From Pseudoalteromonas shioyasakiensis (lineage in GTDB: Bacteria; Pseudomonadota; Gammaproteobacteria; Enterobacterales; Alteromonadaceae): a DNA stretch of 64,000 nucleotides. Within the stretch, counting starts at the first letter, position 1. Each line of letters opens with the position of its first letter. Location: NCBI RefSeq assembly GCF_019134595.1, contig NZ_CP077770.1, positions 2,190,001 through 2,254,000 of the forward strand, in the 5' to 3' direction. Below the pieces are notes generated by a model. That model did not search any database. It saw nothing but the letters and a program-made list of their open reading frames with translations, and had not been told where the DNA came from. This document shows, one piece after another, positions 9,578-19,063 of this stretch. Both the position numbers and the translations under genes were made by a program.

Positions 9578-9907
9578 TTATTGGTTGAGCTTGATAACTT
9601 TGCTTTCCCATTTGTGAGCACGTTGGCAATGATTATCACCATCAAAAGGTTTTGCCAGTACATCAATTATTCGCATCTGTAAGTAATACCGTTTATCGTT
9701 CCTTAGCCGGTAACTTCGTGCCGAAATAGACTCTAAATTAGTGCCATGGCAAATATTGCAGATAGTGATATCAATCCCATATAAGCCATTAAAAGCCCAA
9801 CGGCAACCAATCACTGTAAATGCCGTTAGCAATATAAACGGCACGATAAAAAAAAGGCCACATAAAATGTAGCCTAATAACGTTCTTACTGTTTTTAAGA
9901 AATCCAT
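9578..9907 (-). CDS. Small membrane protein with cysteine pair
   Basis: A 109-residue protein with one long or two closely spaced N-terminal membrane segments (residues about 8-38, LGYILCGLFFIVPFILLTAF) followed by a basic soluble tail containing a CNICHG motif of zinc or redox type. It sits between two virion genes. Phages often place superinfection-exclusion or fibre-associated genes at this spot, but nothing here fixes a function. Family not recognised. Confidence 0.6.
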   Translation of the reverse strand: MDFLKTVRTLLGYILCGLFFIVPFILLTAFTVIGCRWAFNGLYGIDITICNICHGTNLESISARSYRLRNDKRYYLQMRIIDVLAKPFDGDNHCQRAHKWESKVIKLNQ

Positions 9908-9914
9908 ATTTCAC

Positions 9915-10550
9915 CTATTCAAAGAAAGCCTTTCTAGCCATAACAAATTGCAAGCCAAAGTTTTTAAACTCAGCTTCATCGACCAATGTTAAAACCTTAA
10001 CGCCCTGTCGCGTTTCCGCATTAAAATTTACAGGGAAGAATTCATTTTCCGATTCAAACTCTTTAGCAAGCTCTAAGGCACTTTTTAGAGCCGATAAACC
10101 ATTTTGATTCGACTCGTTTAATGACACTTGGACACCTTTGAACTCAATGCCTATTAGCTTATTTATGTGCTTCTGATATGGCTCTAACACTTCTGTAGGC
10201 GTCATTAATGGCGGCCTTTCGGGTGCTTCTGGTAGCGGTAATGGCTGAACGTTAATCACCTCACCTTCATCATTTTCATAGGGTTCTGGTAAGTTCGCGT
10301 TATGCTCTTCAATCTCAATAAGATCAATTAAATAATTAAGATAAAGTTCAGCCCAATCCCATTGCAGAATTTGTGCATGTAACTCAGCAAACATATCTAA
10401 GTTATCTATTTTGCCTTTAGATATGAGTTCTGGAATGTTTTTGGCAATCGGACGCTGTAGTAACGTTGGTAGGCCTTGTTCGTTAACAACAGGGTTTTGC
10501 TCAGCGTCGAGCTCAATAAATTCTAAAATAGGGGTAAGATTATTTGACAT
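9915..10550 (-). CDS. Fibre-associated protein, candidate assembly chaperone
   Basis: A 211-residue acidic protein directly after the large spike/fibre gene, overlapping its end by 11 bases. It has a proline-rich middle (LPLPEAPERPPL) and a C-terminal domain of helix and strand (GVKVLTLVDEAEF). Genes in this position and of this size are commonly fibre-assembly chaperones or fibre caps. I cannot match it to a named chaperone family, so this is a positional inference. Confidence 0.65.
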   Translation of the reverse strand: MSNNLTPILEFIELDAEQNPVVNEQGLPTLLQRPIAKNIPELISKGKIDNLDMFAELHAQILQWDWAELYLNYLIDLIEIEEHNANLPEPYENDEGEVINVQPLPLPEAPERPPLMTPTEVLEPYQKHINKLIGIEFKGVQVSLNESNQNGLSALKSALELAKEFESENEFFPVNFNAETRQGVKVLTLVDEAEFKNFGLQFVMARKAFFE

Positions 10551-13500
10551 TTTTAAGCCATCCTATAGGTTCTACACTGCAGGCTGTGCCAACTAAATTC
10601 GTATGGCCGTTCTCGTCTAGCATAGTGGTTTGATTATCAGCGATATGAATTTGTTCATCATCACCCCAGTCACCTGCAGTTTCATCATAGGTAAGTTGGG
10701 CATAAGCGTAGTGGATAAACGCTTGCTGATCTTTTACTACGTTATAATTTAGGGCTTTAAAACCATCTACCACCTCACTCCCATCAAGAACTAAGGCAGA
10801 GTGAAAATTCCCGTAACCAACTCTCTCTGTAGGTGTCAACAAAGAGCTGTCGACGAAACCAAAACTACTTAACTTAAGATTTTGAATAGCACCTTTGTTA
10901 TAACTTATTGTGCCTGATACACTCCCCACCAAAGAGTATTTCAAAAGCCTTCCCCTTCTTCCATCAGGGGAAAATCCGTCACTACTCGCATATACATAAC
11001 CTAAGCCATTTTCACCTCCATAAATCTCATGATTATAAGCATCAATAGTTACATTGGCTTTTGTTACATACTGCCAAACAGAAACCCTTGTTGAACTATA
11101 TGCCCCTGTAACGGCTGAGATCACATAATTGTATGTTGCATCTCCACTGAGCCAGTTAGAACCTTGATCTTCTGTTACAATCTGTCTTTGTGTTGATGTG
11201 GGGTTTATACTTGGCCTAGTAAGTTTATATGTTTGAGTTGTGCCATCTGGAATCACAGGATTCCAAGTGCCTAACCACCCCTTATTTAAGTCATTACAAA
11301 GAAGTATTTGTGAGGGGTGACCAACAACCTCTGTATGTAAGTATTCATCCGAAACTGAAGGTAATGACCTTAAATCATCTCTATAAATAACTATATTATA
11401 AGAGCCTGCTGGGAAGTCATTGGCAATAGAACCTACAACATAGCAAGTTGAATCAGCATCTGTTCTTATTGAGAAAGCTTGCAAAGGATAAACTGCTCCA
11501 CTTGCTCCTACTATGTAACAGCCACGTATTCCAAGATCTACAGGTCTTCCTGTCGCTGATATACCAAAATCTGACCAATCCGAAAATTCATTACTAAATC
11601 TTTGTCCTGATGCGATCAATTTGGTTACTCCACTAGAGTTGATAGCCCCATTTGGAGTAGTTATTGTTCCTACTTTTGTTACACCTAATTTATTTCTACC
11701 ACGGTAGGTACCAAGTTTAATTTTTATATCAATTTCTTCAAAATCTTCAGCTTCCACCCCCCATGATGAATAACGCATATCTCGACACACACCACCTTGG
11801 CCGCTTGCATAGATTGCATCATAGTAACGGTCATCGGATCTGCCACTTCCGGCTGGACCATCTATAAACCCTGAAGTATTGGAAGCACATGGGGTGGGGA
11901 CTCCACCCGTAGGTTGAAGATCAAATGCCTGGGACTTTTCTGTAGGGACACATGCAGGATCGATGATATCATCCCAAGTTGCACTGCCATTTATGATGTT
12001 GTTACCCGACCTGGAGTCTCGCCACTTTGCAGCACCAAGAGGATTTATACTTGGGTGGTATGCTCCTGTATTTAGTCTATTAATAGTGCCGCAAGTTAAA
12101 AAATAGCATTGCCCGTTTACACCTTTTGAATTTTTATACTGACTATGTGTAGTAAATACCCCTAAAAAAGGTGAATCATTAGCTGTTGCATAGAACCCTC
12201 TATAATGGTTAGCATCCGCACTACCTACAAATGACTCATCACTATCACTAATACCTTTAGCATATACCCTGTCGTATGTGGAAAAACCTAAGATATTTTC
12301 TTTATTCTCAATAAAACTCCAATCACCATTACCAGCCCCAGCAAAGCTACGACCAAGTACACACCATTGATAAAACTTACCTGTTGAATCATCAAAATAA
12401 ATACGGTTGGCGTTGCCTCGATCACTTGCAATAGCAATACGCTGAGCTTCAGTTGCAGTTTGCCAATTTACACCTTTACCTCTGCTTGTTGTATCACCCT
12501 TATACCAAGCAAAATAAGTAATAGGCCTTACATTATCATCAACCGTTGCCACACCATTGATACTTGAAGCTAATGATTGAGGCAAACCATCCTTATACAC
12601 AAAGGGGTCATTATCATTGATTTCTCGCAAAAAGGCTTCAAAACCCCACATATCAACTCGGTCAGTTACTACCTTATTTGTTGCTGTTTCTGCTGCAAAT
12701 GCAAGAGTGGGGGTTGCATGAGTAACTGATACCCCAGTTGCGCTATCATATGTACGTGTACCATCTTCAGCAGGTGGTAGTTTTATATAATTATGCCTTA
12801 AACTTGGGCTTGAATTACCAATACTATTTATCTGAGTAATAACTCCAGCTATATGTATATAAGGATTATCTTCTTTACTATCTCCACCAAGAGGTTGGAG
12901 CCCAGAGGCACCTAACCTGAGACCTTCGGACAGTGCGTTAGGTGTCCACAAACCTCTCTGGACAATAGTGGAATAGCTAGAACTAGTATAATGCTTGCCG
13001 AGATGCACAAAACCATTGGCTGCATACTTTTCTTTATTTGCTGCTCGCATAGCTTCAAATTCAACCTTCCGCATTGCCCAAGGATAAGGATGAATAGCAT
13101 CAATTTCTGCTAGTTTATTATCATGATCTCGAACCATTTGAGCAGGTGTTTTGAGTGATTTTTTTACACCGTGACTATCAGTCAGCTCTTCCGATGCATT
13201 ATCAGAGTTAAGCCACTTTCTTAATTCATCTAGAAACAGTTGTTTTTGGTTAAACTGTACAGCAATTTGACCTGCAACGCGGGTAAGAATAGTGCCTGAA
13301 GTGTTTCGAACAATTGCATAGTTAGCAGCATTTTGAGTACTTCCTTCAAACCCTCTATCCAATGTAATGCTGGTATCACTATTAACAGCAATCACTTCAT
13401 ACCATGTTTTAGCATCTAAGGTGAAAATATCCCCTACGGCTATTGCTGTAACATCGTTTTGCCAATTACTGCCTACACCAGTGACAGCTTGCTGGTCACT

Positions 13501-13551
13501 CACCACATTTACGGCACCTACGCGATACCACGCGCCTGCACTTGCTGTCAT
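10540..13551 (-). CDS. Tail spike or fibre, probable receptor-binding protein
   Basis: A 1003-residue protein. The first 100 residues (AVTGVGSNWQNDVTAIAVGD, then TSITLDRGFEGS) match the particle-binding N-terminal beta domain seen in many podovirus and siphovirus fibres. Residues about 100-170 are helical, and the rest is beta-rich with many Gly, Asn, Tyr and Trp, as in receptor-binding trimers. A catalytic glycanase site is not evident by eye. It is followed by a probable chaperone gene and preceded by connector genes, with a one-base gap to the gene upstream. Confidence 0.75.
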   Translation of the reverse strand: MTASAGAWYRVGAVNVVSDQQAVTGVGSNWQNDVTAIAVGDIFTLDAKTWYEVIAVNSDTSITLDRGFEGSTQNAANYAIVRNTSGTILTRVAGQIAVQFNQKQLFLDELRKWLNSDNASEELTDSHGVKKSLKTPAQMVRDHDNKLAEIDAIHPYPWAMRKVEFEAMRAANKEKYAANGFVHLGKHYTSSSYSTIVQRGLWTPNALSEGLRLGASGLQPLGGDSKEDNPYIHIAGVITQINSIGNSSPSLRHNYIKLPPAEDGTRTYDSATGVSVTHATPTLAFAAETATNKVVTDRVDMWGFEAFLREINDNDPFVYKDGLPQSLASSINGVATVDDNVRPITYFAWYKGDTTSRGKGVNWQTATEAQRIAIASDRGNANRIYFDDSTGKFYQWCVLGRSFAGAGNGDWSFIENKENILGFSTYDRVYAKGISDSDESFVGSADANHYRGFYATANDSPFLGVFTTHSQYKNSKGVNGQCYFLTCGTINRLNTGAYHPSINPLGAAKWRDSRSGNNIINGSATWDDIIDPACVPTEKSQAFDLQPTGGVPTPCASNTSGFIDGPAGSGRSDDRYYDAIYASGQGGVCRDMRYSSWGVEAEDFEEIDIKIKLGTYRGRNKLGVTKVGTITTPNGAINSSGVTKLIASGQRFSNEFSDWSDFGISATGRPVDLGIRGCYIVGASGAVYPLQAFSIRTDADSTCYVVGSIANDFPAGSYNIVIYRDDLRSLPSVSDEYLHTEVVGHPSQILLCNDLNKGWLGTWNPVIPDGTTQTYKLTRPSINPTSTQRQIVTEDQGSNWLSGDATYNYVISAVTGAYSSTRVSVWQYVTKANVTIDAYNHEIYGGENGLGYVYASSDGFSPDGRRGRLLKYSLVGSVSGTISYNKGAIQNLKLSSFGFVDSSLLTPTERVGYGNFHSALVLDGSEVVDGFKALNYNVVKDQQAFIHYAYAQLTYDETAGDWGDDEQIHIADNQTTMLDENGHTNLVGTACSVEPIGWLKNVK

Positions 13552-13552
13552 G

Positions 13553-14206
13553 TTACTGCCCCTTCTGTTGACCCATCATTGCACTGTCAGCTTGGTTTTT
13601 CTGACCTAGCTGATTCTCAAAGGCTTGGAGGTGCATTGTGCTTTTATTAGGATCTGCTGCATATTCCGCGTCTTTCATATAAGAGCGGTATAAAATCCAT
13701 TCAATAATGGCGTTGACGTATATATCGTCTAAGGCAATAACAGCGTTTGTATCATGTTCGGCCATACCAATAGATGCTGGCGCTTTCGAATAAGCGAGCG
13801 TTAATTCAACACCTGCTGTTACACCTGGATAAACGTAAAAGGTTTTTGGCACTCTCTCGTCATAGATATAAAGCTGCACTTCAGTTGCATCTGTACCGGC
13901 ATACCAAGACTCATGATTATCATCGAGCACTTGGCGGTTATATGGTCCGCGAATAGCCTTGCCGGTGGCGTTACGTGTGATATCAATCAGCCTTAACGCA
14001 TCTGCTGGCAACGCTTGCTTCGTACCTTCGACACACGCAAAATCATCGATATCAATGCTGTAAGAGTCTGGTCGACGCAACACGATTGCACGTTGAGCAT
14101 CATTCAAATAATTTAATAGCTCTGGTTCAGGCCAACGAACAAAGCCTGGATCGTTTAATAACTTGTTTACTCGCGTAGTAATTTCTTTAGATGTGACAAT
14201 AGCCAT
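13553..14206 (-). CDS. Head-tail adaptor (DUF6682-like)
   Basis: A 217-residue protein with an N-terminal helical part containing WPEPELLNYLNDAQRAIVLRRPD, typical of short-tailed phage adaptors whose helices insert between portal and hub. A beta section follows, and there is a helical C-terminus with a Gln-rich tail. The start overlaps the stop of the previous gene. Family naming comes from recall of the N-terminal motif, while the adaptor role fits the order capsid - connectors - spike. Confidence 0.7.
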   Translation of the reverse strand: MAIVTSKEITTRVNKLLNDPGFVRWPEPELLNYLNDAQRAIVLRRPDSYSIDIDDFACVEGTKQALPADALRLIDITRNATGKAIRGPYNRQVLDDNHESWYAGTDATEVQLYIYDERVPKTFYVYPGVTAGVELTLAYSKAPASIGMAEHDTNAVIALDDIYVNAIIEWILYRSYMKDAEYAADPNKSTMHLQAFENQLGQKNQADSAMMGQQKGQ

Positions 14207-14766
14207 TAGTAAAACTCTCTTGGTTTAGTTGGTCGCTTTTCGTCCAGCGCATTGATTGCTTCGCGGTAGGCAAGACGATAACCGTCTATAAAATTCCGGC
14301 GGTAGTGCTCTGAAAAATTAATTTCAGTCCATTGGGTGTTAGGCATTTTCATGAGTGTTGATGCGGCACCATCGGCAAGGTAATCAGCATACTTGCTGAT
14401 AAGCGTGTCATTTGCGTCAAAGTCATCAGGGAGTGAGAACAACGGTGTAATGTAATAAAACACTTTAAAGGCTGAGGTATTCTTTGTGATAAACACTTCG
14501 CCACTTACTGATACGTTGTAATCAAGACCTCGCTCTAGCTCATGGCCGTTAGCATCTAATACAAAACTAACGCCCCCAAAAGCGTGGTCATCATCAATAG
14601 TTAACCGTGCTGCCTCACCTTGATTGAATTGTTGTGAGCGAGCCAAGTACAAGGACTCAGCGCAAAACTTTTGATATGCACGCTTAAGGTGATCAAGTGC
14701 AAATTTCTCAAGAACGCCACCGCAACGCTCTCGAACGAGCGGGATCAAGGTAGACAGCTGAGTCAT
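14206..14766 (-). CDS. Head-tail connector protein
   Basis: A 186-residue protein combining N- and C-terminal helices with a central beta sandwich (LERGLDYNVSVSGEVFITKN). The C-terminal DGYRLAYREAINA helix is of a type seen in phage head completion proteins. It lies in the connector block between the capsid and the spike gene and is tightly spaced with its neighbours. Exact equivalence (for example to P22 gp4) is uncertain. Confidence 0.65.
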   Translation of the reverse strand: MTQLSTLIPLVRERCGGVLEKFALDHLKRAYQKFCAESLYLARSQQFNQGEAARLTIDDDHAFGGVSFVLDANGHELERGLDYNVSVSGEVFITKNTSAFKVFYYITPLFSLPDDFDANDTLISKYADYLADGAASTLMKMPNTQWTEINFSEHYRRNFIDGYRLAYREAINALDEKRPTKPREFY

Positions 14767-14780
14767 GATTATTCCTCGCC

Positions 14781-15209
14781 TTATTCACTCGTTAAGGCAC
14801 GAAATGCATCACGCACTTTTTTGCGGTAGTCATCTACTGGCTTTTTAGGGCCTTCGATTTCTAATTCATGCGCGACAACAAAGGTATCTAGCTGTTTTGA
14901 GCTGTACTTAGCAAGATCAACTTCTTCACCTTCAACAATCACAACCATGTTGGCATCAGCTTCAGCTTTCTTAGCGGCTTCTTCTGCAGCAAGTCGCTCT
15001 TCTTCAGCCAGTTTGTCCAGCATTTTTTGTCGCTCAAGAACGCCTTCTAGCTGACTTTCCTTTACCCACACAGTAGGAAAATCCAAAAAGCGTGGCGCTA
15101 ATGCATCATCTACCGGAATAGGTTCATGACGTTTGAAAATGAGGCGTGTACCACACACAGTATCTTTCTTTACTGGTTTTGAACCAATATAAACAATATT
15201 CGTAGCCAT
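14781..15209 (-). CDS. Virion connector protein with charged linker and HeH/LEM-like C-terminus
   Basis: A 142-residue protein. Residues 1-60 form a beta-rich domain (NIVYIGSKPVKKDTV), residues 65-95 form a highly charged Ala/Glu/Lys helix, and the C-terminal 40 residues (LAKYSSKQLDTFVVAHEL) resemble a small helix-extended-helix fold found at the ends of phage head and tail proteins. It starts the connector cluster after a terminator. Function is inferred from position. Confidence 0.65.
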   Translation of the reverse strand: MATNIVYIGSKPVKKDTVCGTRLIFKRHEPIPVDDALAPRFLDFPTVWVKESQLEGVLERQKMLDKLAEEERLAAEEAAKKAEADANMVVIVEGEEVDLAKYSSKQLDTFVVAHELEIEGPKKPVDDYRKKVRDAFRALTSE

Positions 15210-15243
15210 TCTAATGACTCCATAAATCAGTAATTCAAAATAA

Positions 15244-15267
15244 AAAACCCTGCATTTGCAGGGTTTT
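15244..15267 (-). terminator. Rho-independent terminator after the decoration-like gene
   Basis: Perfect 7-bp stem CCCTGCA/TGCAGGG with a two-base loop. Read on the minus strand it is followed by TTTTTT. It lies about 20 bases after the stop of the 126-residue gene and would set high expression of that gene apart from the connector genes. Confidence 0.8.
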
Positions 15268-15288
15268 AATTACAACGTCAAATAGCTT

Positions 15289-15669
15289 TTAGTAGCCTTT
15301 GAATCGATACTCTAGTTGAAGTGTTACTTCACCAGTAGCAGCACCCGTACCTGAGTTTTCAATCACCAAATCACTCGGCCCGGTATCACCGATGTAAATA
15401 GGTTTTACAGGTGTCACATCAGTACCAGCTGATACAGTATCAATAACGGACAACTCAGTTTCTGTACCTTTTGAATCAACGAGTTTTGTCGTTAGCTCTG
15501 TGTCAGAACCAAGCGCGCTATTAATGACGCGAATACCGGTTACCTGTGTACCAATAGGCAGTTGTTCAGCAGCAATGACCGTTGAGCCCGAAGCTAATGC
15601 AGTTAGCGATAGCGTTAGCACGTGTAATGACAAGTTACCCTGTGCGCCGCGATAGAATGTTTCTTTCAT
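15289..15669 (-). CDS. Probable head decoration / capsid-stabilising protein
   Basis: A 126-residue protein starting at the ATG that gives MKETFYRGAQGN. An upstream in-frame GTG is less likely. It is small, beta-rich, Gly/Thr/Val-rich and almost free of Cys, directly after the capsid gene and flanked by terminators on both sides. This is the classic setting of an abundant decoration or cement protein. No specific family is recognised. Confidence 0.6.
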   Translation of the reverse strand: MKETFYRGAQGNLSLHVLTLSLTALASGSTVIAAEQLPIGTQVTGIRVINSALGSDTELTTKLVDSKGTETELSVIDTVSAGTDVTPVKPIYIGDTGPSDLVIENSGTGAATGEVTLQLEYRFKGY

Positions 15670-15700
15670 AATCTTTTTCACTATTTAAAAGTTAGAAGTA

Positions 15701-15722
15701 AAAGGCGGTATGAACCGCCTTT
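15701..15722 (-). terminator. Terminator-like hairpin after the capsid gene
   Basis: Stem AAAGGCGGT/ACCGCCTTT with a four-base loop, five bases after the capsid stop codon. The minus-strand T run is short (TTTT), so it may be partial, letting some transcripts continue into the decoration-like gene. Confidence 0.65.
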
Positions 15723-15727
15723 GAGAT

Positions 15728-16942
15728 TTACTGAAGTGTTACAGCAGTATCAAGAACCATCGTGCCGTAGTCATTTACACGGCCTTCACGGTCTGCAAAT
15801 CGCACTTTCTTACAGCCGTTCATCCAAACAATGGCTGTTTCATTGCCGTTGTCATGGTCGACCTTCTTCGTGCTCATATGGAAGTGAGTACCTGACTCAG
15901 CTTTACCATACGCATTACCTAATGCTTGACCACCCAGCAAGATTGCGCGGTCGATATCTGCACCAGCTGTTACTTGTTTAGTCGTTGCTAACTTGTCGTT
16001 GTTTGAAACAGTAACAGTATCACCTGCATAGAAACGCACAGGCTTACGATATTGGCGAACAAGAATGTTACGCCACATGATCACATCACCTTTGAATACT
16101 GGATGATTAAAGCCACGACCACGCGCCATTGCACGAGACATAAGCTCTTGCATTTTCTTCTCTGACGCACTATTCCATAAGTCACGCCATTGACGCGGAG
16201 TAACAAACAGGATGAAGAACGGTGACTCGTTAGCCATTTCGTCTTTTTCAAACGAAATATGCTTCATTGGGTTTTGCTGCTCTTCAAGGATCAACGCTAA
16301 GTCATCTAATTTGTCTAACGTTAAAATGTCAGCTGGGTCCAAAGTTTCAAATGACGTTGCGTCACCACCAAAGATATGACGGTCATAAGTAGGCGCTTGC
16401 ACTTCATTAACCATGATTTCGTTAAACTCTTCATGGTCTTCAAGTGGAACGATAATGTCACTTGGGTTAAATGAACCGCGTGCACCCGCCAGGTGATACA
16501 TTGCCACTTCATCTTTTAGGTCGTTGTAATAATTACCTAGAAGCGTTTTAGCAGTACTAAGCAGGTTATGCTTAGTACGCTTTTGGCTCATCTTACCGCC
16601 CGAATCAACCATCTTACGGCCTTGGTCAATGCGTAATTCAAACACTGTTTTGCTCAAGCTTTCGCCACGGCCTTCCAGTTTTTTATCACCCATTGTTGGT
16701 AAACCATTTAGATTGTGGAATAAATCCATTTCAACCGTATCACCGGCTTGTGATTCCAAGTCACGGATCATGACAATTGGCGCACCTTTCTCGGTTTGAT
16801 TCTTACCATGGTTCGTGTCTTTTTTCGCAGATTGCGGAGCACCGCCGGTCAACATGTTTACAAACGTGTTTTGACGGCGAGTGTGTGTAAACAGGGCTGC
16901 GCCAAATGCTTTTGCAGCCTGTGCTCTAGTGATCGTACTCAT
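15728..16942 (-). CDS. Major capsid protein, N4 gp56 family
   Basis: A 404-residue protein that resembles the N4 gp56-type capsid family (DUF4043). The early region has TVEMDLFHNLNGLPTMGDKKLEG followed by LRIDQGRKMVDSGGKMSQKR, and the C-terminal region has GADIDRAILLGGQALGNAYG. These blocks form the HK97-fold shell subunit. It is preceded by a scaffold gene and followed by a terminator and a decoration-like gene. The combination of this capsid type with a P22-type portal is seen in other short-tailed phages. Confidence 0.85.
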   Translation of the reverse strand: MSTITRAQAAKAFGAALFTHTRRQNTFVNMLTGGAPQSAKKDTNHGKNQTEKGAPIVMIRDLESQAGDTVEMDLFHNLNGLPTMGDKKLEGRGESLSKTVFELRIDQGRKMVDSGGKMSQKRTKHNLLSTAKTLLGNYYNDLKDEVAMYHLAGARGSFNPSDIIVPLEDHEEFNEIMVNEVQAPTYDRHIFGGDATSFETLDPADILTLDKLDDLALILEEQQNPMKHISFEKDEMANESPFFILFVTPRQWRDLWNSASEKKMQELMSRAMARGRGFNHPVFKGDVIMWRNILVRQYRKPVRFYAGDTVTVSNNDKLATTKQVTAGADIDRAILLGGQALGNAYGKAESGTHFHMSTKKVDHDNGNETAIVWMNGCKKVRFADREGRVNDYGTMVLDTAVTLQ

Positions 16943-16952
16943 TATTTAATTC

Positions 16953-18014
16953 CTAGAATAAAACGTCCGACGCTTCAGATAACAATGCTTCGATCTGAGC
17001 CTCTGTCATGTTTGACATTTCATCAGTCATCGTTGCCGCGTCCTTATCGAGCAAACTTGCATTTGCACTAAGGTCGCTTGCTTGTGATCCTAAGTCGGTC
17101 GGTGAATTGGGGATTGCAGCAGATGGGACTTCGCTTGGCTTAGGCTTGTGTTGCTCTCCAAACGCTGACTGAACACGCTTTTCAACTTCTGCAAAGCGCT
17201 CTGCTACTGATTTGTTTTTAAAAGACGGGTCACTTGCGAGCTTTTCATCAATAACTTGGGCCATTTCCCATTTGTCTGAATCATTATCACGCCACGACTT
17301 CAGATGCTTTGAACTTTCAAAAGCAGTTTGTATTGGGTTGTCACTGACAGCCTCTTGCTCTTGATTTTCTTGGGATGCTTGCTTATTAGCGTTGTGCTCT
17401 CGGAGTTGTTCAGCTAAAGCGCCGACCATTTCCCCTAAGTCTGGATATTCTTCTTTGACACGTGCCAACAATTCAGGATCTTCAAGCATTTGCTTAGGTA
17501 ATTTACGTGCGTCGATACCCGCCTCTTTTAACTGACTGCTGTGCAATTCAGCTAACTGCTTAGTTTCTTCGTACTTGCTTTCCAGCTCTGCTTTTTCATC
17601 GGCTATACGTTGGCTTACCGCTTCTGCGTCTGCCGCACGTTGTCTCGCTTTGACTAGTACATCGTAAGGCAAGCTGTGCTGGCCGTTCTTACTCGTAATG
17701 TCTGTTGCTTCAACGTAGTATTTACCGTCGATTTCCACAAAACCTTCAGGCACATCACCTTTTTGATCACTTGCTTCGGTTGACGATTCCGGTTTTACGT
17801 CTGTTTCAGCTTGTTCTTTGCCTTGGTCCTGTTCGGCTTCAGCTTCCGCTGTAGGCTCTTCTTTAGTGTCTACTACAGGCTCGCTTACTTCGCTGCCATC
17901 TTCATCACCAAAAAGCGTGTCACCATCAAGATCAACATCGGCCAGTGCCGCTTCGATTTCTTCTGGTGTGCCGTTTTCTAAAATATCGTCGAGATTATCC
18001 ACTAATGACTCCAT
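16953..18014 (-). CDS. Capsid scaffolding protein
   Basis: About 353 residues, starting at MESLVDNLDDIL. The frame is open further upstream, but that would run into a terminator stem, so an internal start is preferred (18029 is the alternative). It is highly acidic at the N-terminus, has a long coiled-coil middle (residues about 150-260) and a disordered C-terminus, as expected for a protein that guides capsid assembly and is then lost. It lies immediately upstream of the capsid gene. Confidence 0.75.
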   Translation of the reverse strand: MESLVDNLDDILENGTPEEIEAALADVDLDGDTLFGDEDGSEVSEPVVDTKEEPTAEAEAEQDQGKEQAETDVKPESSTEASDQKGDVPEGFVEIDGKYYVEATDITSKNGQHSLPYDVLVKARQRAADAEAVSQRIADEKAELESKYEETKQLAELHSSQLKEAGIDARKLPKQMLEDPELLARVKEEYPDLGEMVGALAEQLREHNANKQASQENQEQEAVSDNPIQTAFESSKHLKSWRDNDSDKWEMAQVIDEKLASDPSFKNKSVAERFAEVEKRVQSAFGEQHKPKPSEVPSAAIPNSPTDLGSQASDLSANASLLDKDAATMTDEMSNMTEAQIEALLSEASDVLF

Positions 18015-18093
18015 CACTATTTGACACATAGCTGCGAAAATTAAAGTTGTAGGCTGTACGCTGCCTTTGCGAGTTGTTGTGCATCGCACAAAA

Positions 18094-18123
18094 AAGCCGC
18101 CTTGGGTTTCCCTAAAGCGGCTT
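18094..18123 (-). terminator. Rho-independent terminator upstream of the scaffold gene
   Basis: Seven-base stem AAGCCGC/GCGGCTT with a 16-base loop. On the minus strand it is followed by TTTTTT. It separates the packaging genes (TerS, TerL, portal, RyR protein, 59-residue gene) from scaffold and capsid, which implies either readthrough by Q-modified polymerase or a separate promoter in the 75 bases before the scaffold start. Confidence 0.75.
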
Positions 18124-18156
18124 AATTTCTGCGTAGTACATACTTAATTGGATTTA

Positions 18157-18336
18157 TTACCTGTAAGGTTTCCGTAACCTCACATCAACACTTCCCCAGC
18201 TAATTACATAAACTGGTTTGCGTTGCTTAATGCTTTGATTCAATGATTCTGGCTTGAGTTGTTTTGCTTGATGGCTTTCCACTGGCTTGAAAGCCGGCAT
18301 TATGAACTTTAAAAATAAGTGTTTTAATAAGTTCAT
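18157..18336 (-). CDS. Small basic protein after the RyR-domain gene
   Basis: An unlisted 59-residue reading frame. It begins two bases after the stop of the RyR-domain gene, so it is likely co-translated. The N-terminus is hydrophobic (MNLLKHLFLKFIMPAF), the middle is Lys/Gln-rich and the end is a basic beta-like segment (PVYVISWGSVDVRLRKPYR). It ends just before a terminator, which supports its being a real last gene of the packaging operon. Function unknown. Confidence 0.55.
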   Translation of the reverse strand: MNLLKHLFLKFIMPAFKPVESHQAKQLKPESLNQSIKQRKPVYVISWGSVDVRLRKPYR

Positions 18337-18338
18337 AT

Positions 18339-19061
18339 TTAGCCCTGAATAGCTTGTTTAACTATGGTGCTAAAAATAAAGTCTTTCGCTTGTTGTTCTA
18401 CCGGTAGATGATGGAACGGGACCATACAAGGGTGCTCTTTTTTATCAGCATCTTTAACCTTGCCATATTTCCAACCTTGAATTGCTTTTTCAGCCATCCA
18501 GCTATCATGTGAAGCACTAGCCGGTGCATCAGGGTTAAGGATATGAAAGGCAACACCTTTGATTGCTGAATCAATCTGCCATTGTGGTGCCATTTCCCAA
18601 CTTGGCTGCTCTTCGCGAAGCGCTTTGCAATAGGCTCTGTTTACTTCATGGCACATTTTAGCGATTGCTGTCACCTGCCCCATATACTCTTTTGGAATGC
18701 CCAGCTCGTCCGCGCCTTCAAAATCAGCAAACTCAATTTTGTTATATCCATCTTCGAAAGCTTCTTTAGGACTAATTGAGACATAATCATTTTCATAAAG
18801 TACTAGATAATCACCTGCTACTGGCTTGTATCTAGCAGTCAGTTCCGTGCTTGCTAAATATGGCAGTTGAACATCAGTACCTGGTATACCGATGATTAAA
18901 GAGAGTTCTGGTTGTTCCTCTAACTTAGCTACTGATTTAATTTCAGCTGCCTGTACCACTTTGAAGCATTGAAACTCGGCCATTACTTCACGAATATGAA
19001 CTGTTGCGCCATCATTACCGCACACTAAAACATTAATTAAATCTTCGGTTTGCTCGCTCAT
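18339..19061 (-). CDS. RyR-domain protein in the packaging operon
   Basis: A 240-residue protein. Residues about 148-235 fit the RyR domain first defined in ryanodine receptors: a Trp-rich helix (SWEMAPQWQIDSAI), then HDSWMAEKAIQGWKYGKVKD, then PCMVPFHHLPVEQQAKD. The first 110 residues are a separate domain with a YKPVAGDYLVLYENDYVSIS segment also seen in other phage proteins. Phage and bacterial RyR domains have no established role. The gene is two bases from the portal gene. Confidence 0.8.
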   Translation of the reverse strand: MSEQTEDLINVLVCGNDGATVHIREVMAEFQCFKVVQAAEIKSVAKLEEQPELSLIIGIPGTDVQLPYLASTELTARYKPVAGDYLVLYENDYVSISPKEAFEDGYNKIEFADFEGADELGIPKEYMGQVTAIAKMCHEVNRAYCKALREEQPSWEMAPQWQIDSAIKGVAFHILNPDAPASASHDSWMAEKAIQGWKYGKVKDADKKEHPCMVPFHHLPVEQQAKDFIFSTIVKQAIQG

Positions 19062-19063
19062 TG

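Noticed and set aside
18014..18089. Extra 25 N-terminal residues for the scaffold protein
   Set aside because: The extended start lies in the tail of the upstream terminator and no ribosome site is present.
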